Below are positions 14,748 to 17,153 of a stretch of DNA of 17,153 nt, piece by piece. The translations under genes and the position numbers were made by a program. Positions within the stretch are counted from its first letter, which is position 1. Every line of letters starts with the position of its first letter. The DNA comes from SURF-24 sp964537965 (GTDB taxonomy: Bacteria > Bacteroidota > Ignavibacteria > Ignavibacteriales > SURF-24): contig CAZIDB010000096.1 of NCBI GenBank assembly GCA_964537965.1, forward strand, positions 1 through 17,153, written 5' to 3'. The notes under the pieces were generated by a model, which saw only the letters and a list, made by a program, of their open reading frames with translations, had not been told where the DNA came from and searched no databases.

Positions 14748-14996
14748 TTAATTAACCCAGGGTATAATTGGAATAATTGGGGAAAACCTGTATTTGTTCA
14801 GGATTTTAATATTAGCAATCTTCTTGTATTCATACTTTCTTATATGCTTGGAATAGTCTGGTTTACCATAAATTACCTTATTGCCGGATTTATCATAAGA
14901 CAGATAATAAGGTTCCAGCACAATCTCTTCTAATCCATAAAGAAATCTCACCTTATTTCTTTTTTGAATAGCCTGATAGAATATTTCCGATTTCAT
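14748..14996 (-). CDS. Small stand-alone WYL-like domain protein
   Basis: An 82-residue protein whose sequence follows the WYL-domain pattern. FYQAIQKRNKVRFLYG (6-21) is the usual opening helix and strand, IVLEPYYLSYDKSGNKVIYG (25-44) the vePyyl strand and turn, and IRKYEYKKIANIKILNKYRF (52-71) the closing arginine-rich strand and 'l.rI.+i.il' segment. WYL domains are ligand-sensing, SH3-like modules usually joined to a helix-turn-helix; here there is no DNA-binding part, only a short proline-rich tail. The start is ATG at 14996. AGGAG overlaps the lexA TAG stop 12 bases upstream, tying its translation to lexA. WYL proteins are known to bind single-stranded DNA or nucleotides in some phage-defence and damage systems; whether this one does is unknown. 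Confidence 0.8.
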   Translation of the reverse strand: MKSEIFYQAIQKRNKVRFLYGLEEIVLEPYYLSYDKSGNKVIYGKPDYSKHIRKYEYKKIANIKILNKYRFSPIIPIIPWVN

Positions 14997-15008
14997 AATT
15001 TGTATCTC

Positions 15009-15650
15009 CTAATTGTACCATCTGATTACGCCAACAACTTTACCTACAACCGAGAAGTCTTCTCTATATGTAACATCAATTGGCTGATAAATGTTATTTT
15101 CGGGAATAAGAAAAGTCTTATCTCCATTAACTTCAAACCTCTTAACTGTTGCTTCATCACCAATTAAAGCAATTATAATTTCACCGTTCAATACATTTTT
15201 ATTTGGAGCAACAATTACAATATCATCTTCATAAATGCCCGCGTTAATCATACTATCGCCCTTAACTTTTAACGCAAAGCAATCTGCAAAATTTTTCTTG
15301 ATCCGTTGATCTACTGTCAAATAGCCGTCAATATTTTCAAAAGATAATATCGGCTGACCGGCAGCGACTCTACCAATAATCGGAACTTCATTGTTAAGCA
15401 CTGCATCAATCTCTGTTTTCTGCTTTGGACGGTTTAAATCAATAACAGTAACAGACCGGCTAATATTATAATCGGAATTTATGTAGCCTTTTTTAGTCAA
15501 TGCATCCAGATGCCGCTTTACACCAAAAGTAGAAACTATATTAAAATGTTTTCCAATCTCACGTAAAGACGGAGCGTAACCTTTTACATTGATATAGTTT
15601 TGAAGAAAATTGAGAATTTCTTCCTGCCGTTCTGTTAATCCGTTTTTCAT
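15009..15650 (-). CDS. lexA: LexA family SOS transcriptional repressor
   Basis: Repressor of the DNA-damage response that self-cleaves when RecA filaments form. From ATG at 15650 the protein has 213 residues. The N-terminal winged helix runs about 1-70, with LTERQEEILNFLQ, then SLREIGKHF and GVKRHLDALTKKGYI. The C-terminal S24 peptidase domain has the Ala-Gly cleavage site A97-G98 in GRVAAGQPI, catalytic Ser S133 in GDSM and Lys K170 in ATVKRF. The longer TTG form (from 15662) is unlikely: the predicted transcript starts near 15668, which would leave almost no leader. LexA proteins usually begin just before LTxRQ. The gene opens a three-gene operon, and a palindrome over its -10 box suggests autoregulation. 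All autocleavage residues are present, so it should be functional. Confidence 0.95.
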   Translation of the reverse strand: MKNGLTERQEEILNFLQNYINVKGYAPSLREIGKHFNIVSTFGVKRHLDALTKKGYINSDYNISRSVTVIDLNRPKQKTEIDAVLNNEVPIIGRVAAGQPILSFENIDGYLTVDQRIKKNFADCFALKVKGDSMINAGIYEDDIVIVAPNKNVLNGEIIIALIGDEATVKRFEVNGDKTFLIPENNIYQPIDVTYREDFSVVGKVVGVIRWYN

Positions 15651-15664
15651 TTTAGTACTCAATT

Positions 15665-15686
15665 GTTCACTACAATAATAGTAAAC
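15665..15686. promoter_or_regulatory. Candidate LexA operator over the lexA -10 box
   Basis: GTTCACTA, six bases, TAGTAAAC: 8-bp arms that pair with one mismatch, centred exactly on the predicted -10 hexamer. LexA normally represses its own gene from such a dyad site. The motif is neither the E. coli CTGT-N8-ACAG nor the Bacillus CGAAC-N4-GTTCG form, so it may be the clade-specific box. Confidence 0.55.
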
Positions 15687-15703
15687 ATATGCGCACTTGT
15701 CAA
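15675..15703 (-). promoter_or_regulatory. Sigma70-type promoter of the lexA operon
   Basis: Minus strand: consensus TTGACA (15698-15703), 17 bases, TATTAT (15675-15680). The start point would be near 15668, about 18 bases before the lexA ATG. The -35 box sits inside a small palindrome, ACTTGTCAAGT (15695-15705). Confidence 0.8.
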
Positions 15704-15720
15704 GTAAAATTTTTGAGAAT

Positions 15721-15762
15721 TTAAAAAAAAATCTGTTACCCAGTAAATTTGAGTAACAGATT
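15721..15762 (-). terminator. Strong intrinsic terminator after alkaline phosphatase
   Basis: On the minus strand AATCTGTTAC (15753-15762) and GTAACAGATT (15730-15739) form a perfect 10-bp stem with a 13-base loop, followed at once by a run of T. It ends the ilvE-phosphatase transcript about 20 bases before the lexA -35 box, isolating the SOS operon. Confidence 0.85.
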
Positions 15763-15794
15763 GAAAATTTGCGGCTTAATTTTTTATTAAGAAA

Positions 15795-16898
15795 TTAATG
15801 TGAAAGGTTTTCTGTACGACGGTTAATTAGTGATAACAATTTCTGCCCGGTTTCATAGTTATTGTAAAATCCTCTGAACAAATCTTCACCCGGACCATAT
15901 GCAAAAACACCAACAGCATTGGCAGTATGATTTGTGCAAAGGAATTCTATATTAGGTTTATTCAATTCCCCGCTAGTAACGGAAATACCTCCGGTTTCAT
16001 GATCTGCTGTTACAACTAGCAAAGTATTTTCATCCTGGTTTGCAAAATCCATTGATGTTTTAACTGCGCCTTCAAAATCATTCATTTCTGTAATGGTTCC
16101 ATCTATATCTTTTTTATGTTCAGTCCAGTCAATTTGCGAACCTTCAACCATCAATACAAAACCGTTTTCAGTTTTGTTCAATTTACTCAATGCAATTTTT
16201 ACAAGATCCGATAAAGAATAATTTCTTTTATCCGCAGAGTTAAGGCCGTCTTTTTCAAGAAGCGCAATTAGTTTTGTTCCTTTTGTATTTAAAAATTCGT
16301 CATAATTAAAACTAACCGAGTAACCGTCTTCTATAAGTTTATCAATCAAATTAACATTATCAGTTCTTTGTCCATTTGGTGTCGGCAGAAAATATTTTTG
16401 CCCTCCGCCAATAACAACATCAATACCGCTTTGCGGCAACTGACTTGCAATTTCCATTTCTTTGTACCTGTCATCAACATGAGAAAAAAAAACTGCGGGA
16501 GTTGCATTAGTAACAGAACAAGTAACAACAACGCCGGTAGACAAACCTTTGTTTTCTGCTACTTCCAAAATACTCTGCAAATTGTTTTTATTGGAATCCA
16601 TACCAACATATTTATTATTGGTTCTATACCCGGTTGCAATTGCGGTACCGCCTGCAGCAGAATCTGTAACTAACTTATCTGCGGAGCAAGTTACAGCTAA
16701 ACCAATTGAGCGGAATTTTTTGAATGGACAATCTTCGTTGACTATAGCAGAAGCGGTTATCAAATTTAAACCCATTCCGTCACCAATCATAATAATAATA
16801 TTTTTAGGAATTTCCTTCCCCTGCGGAAAAATTACTGATGACAGAAAGAGTAATGCAACAAACAGTCTTGCGGCTGATTTTAATTTTTTATTTTTCAT
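15795..16898 (-). CDS. Alkaline phosphatase, PhoA family, secreted
   Basis: Exported metalloenzyme that removes phosphate from monoesters in the periplasm. From ATG 16898 it has 367 residues with a signal peptide (about 1-27, MKNKKLKSAARLFVALLFLS...). The TTG at 16907 would add three residues but sits against the AAGAGA ribosome site. All key positions of E. coli PhoA can be matched: D40 in MIGDGMG, nucleophile S80 in VTDSAAGG, T133 in NATPA, E252, D257 and H261 in VEGSQIDWTEH, D299 and H300 in TADHETGG, and H324 in NHTANAVGVFAYGPG. E. coli D153 and K328 are replaced by N131 and W258, giving an active site nearer to that of Vibrio-type phosphatases, which lack the E. coli third-metal pair. 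It follows ilvE by 15 bases and ends at a terminator. No Pho box can be judged here because the promoter is outside the window. Confidence 0.93.
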   Translation of the reverse strand: MKNKKLKSAARLFVALLFLSSVIFPQGKEIPKNIIIMIGDGMGLNLITASAIVNEDCPFKKFRSIGLAVTCSADKLVTDSAAGGTAIATGYRTNNKYVGMDSNKNNLQSILEVAENKGLSTGVVVTCSVTNATPAVFFSHVDDRYKEMEIASQLPQSGIDVVIGGGQKYFLPTPNGQRTDNVNLIDKLIEDGYSVSFNYDEFLNTKGTKLIALLEKDGLNSADKRNYSLSDLVKIALSKLNKTENGFVLMVEGSQIDWTEHKKDIDGTITEMNDFEGAVKTSMDFANQDENTLLVVTADHETGGISVTSGELNKPNIEFLCTNHTANAVGVFAYGPGEDLFRGFYNNYETGQKLLSLINRRTENLSH

Positions 16899-16913
16899 TA
16901 AAGCCAATCTCTT

Positions 16914-17153
16914 TTAAATGTAAGTTAACCAATTATGAGTATCGGGTTTTAAGCCATACTGAACAGAAGTAATTTCATCGAATAATTTTAACTCCAGAGG
17001 GTTGGCTTCACCATTATTAAAATTAAGAACTTTATCTTTAAATGTTAATGAACCAACAGAGGAAATAACTTCTGCTGTTCCTGTTCCAAAAACACATTCG
17101 ATATTTCCTTTATCATATTCTTCAATAACTTCATCAATGCTAATCAAACGCTC
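16914..17153 (-). CDS. ilvE: Branched-chain amino acid aminotransferase, C-terminal end (runs off the window)
   Basis: The frame is open to the right edge of the window, so only the last 79 codons and the stop are seen. The fragment begins ERLISIDEVIEEY and contains FGTGTAEVISSVGSLTFKD, the phosphate-cup and C-terminal motif of fold-type IV aminotransferases of the BCAT group. It ends in a YGLKPDTHNWLTYI helix, like the usual 'lt.iQ.G...D..gWl'. The enzyme interconverts leucine, isoleucine and valine with their 2-oxo acids in the cytoplasm, using pyridoxal phosphate. The catalytic lysine is upstream, off the window. The long (group II) type is likely from the 'GTGTAEVIS' wording, but D-amino-acid or 4-amino-4-deoxychorismate relatives cannot be fully ruled out from a fragment. 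Confidence 0.85.
   Translation of the reverse strand, partial: ERLISIDEVIEEYDKGNIECVFGTGTAEVISSVGSLTFKDKVLNFNNGEANPLELKLFDEITSVQYGLKPDTHNWLTYI

Noticed and set aside
15775..15791. CTTAAT/ATTAAG repeat just after the phosphatase stop
   Set aside because: Six A/T-rich pairs around a five-base loop, too weak to matter beside the strong terminator 15 bases further on.
16549..16917. 122-codon plus-strand frame opposite the alkaline phosphatase
   Set aside because: Antisense to the active-site region of a well-conserved enzyme; composition is a reflection of the minus-strand codons.
1..17153. Search by eye for tRNA or rRNA genes, CRISPR arrays, insertion sequences, integrases and attachment sites
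   Set aside because: None seen. Gene order, strand and base composition are uniform, with no sign of recent transfer.

Overview
This window looks like part of a metagenome-assembled scaffold from an AT-rich, diderm, LPS-producing member of the Fibrobacterota-Chlorobiota-Bacteroidota superphylum. An Ignavibacteria-like organism is my best guess. The reasons are the single-chain LpxC-FabZ fusion, the order uppS-bamA-ompH-ompH-lpxD-lpxC/fabZ-lpxA, the FCB-type LpxA C-terminus (GLRRRGF...), and a secreted two-component-type beta-propeller protein. I could not search databases, so the taxonomy is inference. Positions 2775-2874 are exactly 100 N, which is usually a scaffold gap of unknown true size.

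Every convincing gene lies on the minus strand, so transcription runs from high to low coordinates. Right end (17153 to 15795): the 3' end of a branched-chain aminotransferase gene (ilvE) and a secreted alkaline phosphatase, closed by a strong intrinsic terminator at 15721-15762. Next (15703 to 14299): a very good sigma70-type promoter with an overlapping palindrome, a probable LexA operator, drives lexA, an 82-residue stand-alone WYL-like protein and a 144-residue protein I do not recognise. These form a compact three-gene operon that is probably SOS-controlled. A 195-base spacer follows, with a perfect 9-bp inverted repeat and a TTGACA-N17-TATTTT promoter for the next block.

Block three (14163 to 1) is a long run of envelope genes. 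uppS (lipid carrier), bamA (outer-membrane protein assembly) and an ompH/skp-like chaperone gene are followed by a terminator-like hairpin. A second ompH paralog then leads lpxD, lpxC-fabZ, two tandem lpxA paralogs, lipM-like, panB, a propeller-protein gene interrupted by the gap, rfaE1, rfaE2 and the start of tamB. From lpxD down to tamB the genes are packed with 1-4 base stop/start overlaps or short spacers, suggesting translational coupling. UppS supplies undecaprenyl carrier. BamA, the Skp-like chaperones and TamB build the outer membrane. LpxA, LpxD and LpxC make lipid A, FabZ draws on the same hydroxyacyl-ACP pool, and RfaE1 and RfaE2 make activated heptose for the LPS core. LipM and PanB are cofactor genes (lipoate, pantothenate) carried inside the envelope operon.

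Most of the window is housekeeping. The parts most worth a second look are the lexA-WYL-unknown cassette with its operator, the tandem but diverged lpxA pair, and the RNA hairpins around the ompH pair.
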